A stretch of DNA of 6,034 bases from Acidobacteriota bacterium (GTDB lineage Bacteria; Acidobacteriota; Terriglobia; Terriglobales; Acidobacteriaceae), in the NCBI GenBank assembly GCA_019247235.1, contig JAFAPG010000027.1, positions 1 to 6,034 of the forward strand, in the 5' to 3' direction. Both the position numbers and the translations under genes were made by a program. Under the pieces are notes generated by a model. That model had not been told where the DNA came from and ran no database searches. It saw only the letters and a list, made by a program, of their open reading frames with translations. The stretch's first letter is position 1. Each line of letters opens with the position of its first letter. This document shows, piece by piece, positions 5,545 to 6,034 of the stretch.

Positions 5545-6034
5545 GTGTCGCTGTCTGCAGTGATCGTCGATGACGAGCAGTTAGCGCGCGACGAGCTAGC
5601 CTTTCTCCTTAAGAATATTGGCGATGTCGAGGTTGTCGCTCAGGGCAAGAACGGAATCGAAGCGGTCAATCTAATTCGCGAGCACAGCCCAGATTTGGTC
5701 TTTCTCGATGTGCAAATGCCCGGTCTCGACGGCTTTGGCGTCATCAAGAAGTTGCTCGATAAAAAACTGCCGTTGCCGAAAATCGTCTTTGCCACTGCCT
5801 TCGATCAATATGCGGTCAAAGCTTTTGAAGTGAATGCCGTCGATTATCTCCTGAAACCTTTCGATCGCCGGCGGGTCGCGCAGTCGGTAGAAAAGGCGCG
5901 GGCCAAGAACGACAGCAGCAGCTCTTCGTCGGACAAGCTCGACACCCTGGTGCGAATGCTCGAATCGCAAAAGCCCCAGACTTCCAAGATTTTGCTCAAA
6001 GCCGGGGGACGATTGTTTCTGGTAAGTCAGCGAG
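5545..6034 (+). CDS. LytTR-type (LytR/AlgR) response regulator, 3' end beyond window
   Basis: The first 163 codons of a two-component response regulator are visible, starting at GTG behind a perfect AGGAGG; the frame is open to the window edge. The receiver domain spans about residues 3-120. It carries the acidic pair D9-D10, phospho-acceptor D55 in FLDVQMPGLDGF, T84 in the FATAF strand and K104 in YLLKPF, so phosphorylation chemistry looks intact. The VDYLLKPFD ending is typical of the LytR/AlgR class. A linker with six consecutive serines (about 121-126) follows. From about residue 145, KILLKAGGRLFLV looks like the first strands of a LytTR DNA-binding domain, which is cut off by the window end. 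No partner histidine kinase is visible. It probably binds DNA as a transcription factor; its targets are unknown. The LytTR call rests on receiver style plus the domain's first strands. Confidence 0.88.
   Translation, partial: MSLSAVIVDDEQLARDELAFLLKNIGDVEVVAQGKNGIEAVNLIREHSPDLVFLDVQMPGLDGFGVIKKLLDKKLPLPKIVFATAFDQYAVKAFEVNAVDYLLKPFDRRRVAQSVEKARAKNDSSSSSSDKLDTLVRMLESQKPQTSKILLKAGGRLFLVSQR

Noticed and set aside
5671..5970. A 99-codon minus-strand open frame.
   Set aside because: It lies opposite the response-regulator receiver domain, whose phosphorylation residues are all in the plus frame.

Overview
The window reads as a chromosomal stretch from a moderately GC-rich bacterium. The style of the TrpD, LytTR-regulator and M1-like proteins suggests Acidobacteriota (Terriglobia-like). 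That placement is inferred from protein style only; nothing in the window proves taxonomy. I see no rRNA, tRNA, CRISPR array, insertion sequence or phage gene.

Layout from left to right. A minus-strand gene (26-1294) encodes a UDP-glucose/GDP-mannose dehydrogenase family protein. Its fold signature is intact, but the catalytic cysteine and several other active-site residues are replaced. It is divergently arranged with plus-strand trpD (1549-2622), anthranilate phosphoribosyltransferase. This trpD stands alone, with no other tryptophan gene beside it, and carries an unusual insertion of about nine residues in a substrate-binding loop. The 254-bp divergent region contains a leader for the dehydrogenase-like gene that could fold into alternative stems and mask its ribosome binding site. 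A 292-bp gene-free gap follows trpD, between convergent genes.

Next is a minus-strand two-gene unit, transcribed right to left. rlmB (4717-5451) encodes a SPOUT 23S rRNA 2'-O-methyltransferase. It is joined almost directly (2-nt gap, or 4-nt overlap with the alternative start) to a gene for an exported M1-aminopeptidase-like protein (2915-4714). That protein has lost both zinc histidines, the GAMEN-type motif and the catalytic tyrosine. A 93-bp divergent promoter region then leads into a plus-strand LytTR-type response regulator (from 5545), which runs off the right edge.

The genes do not form one pathway. trpD and rlmB are housekeeping genes. The most interesting feature is that two of the five genes look like well-preserved, full-length pseudoenzymes: open frames with good fold conservation and systematic loss of catalytic residues. 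This suggests binding, regulatory or scaffold roles rather than decay. The RNA leader and the repeats at the regulator promoter are weaker, testable observations.
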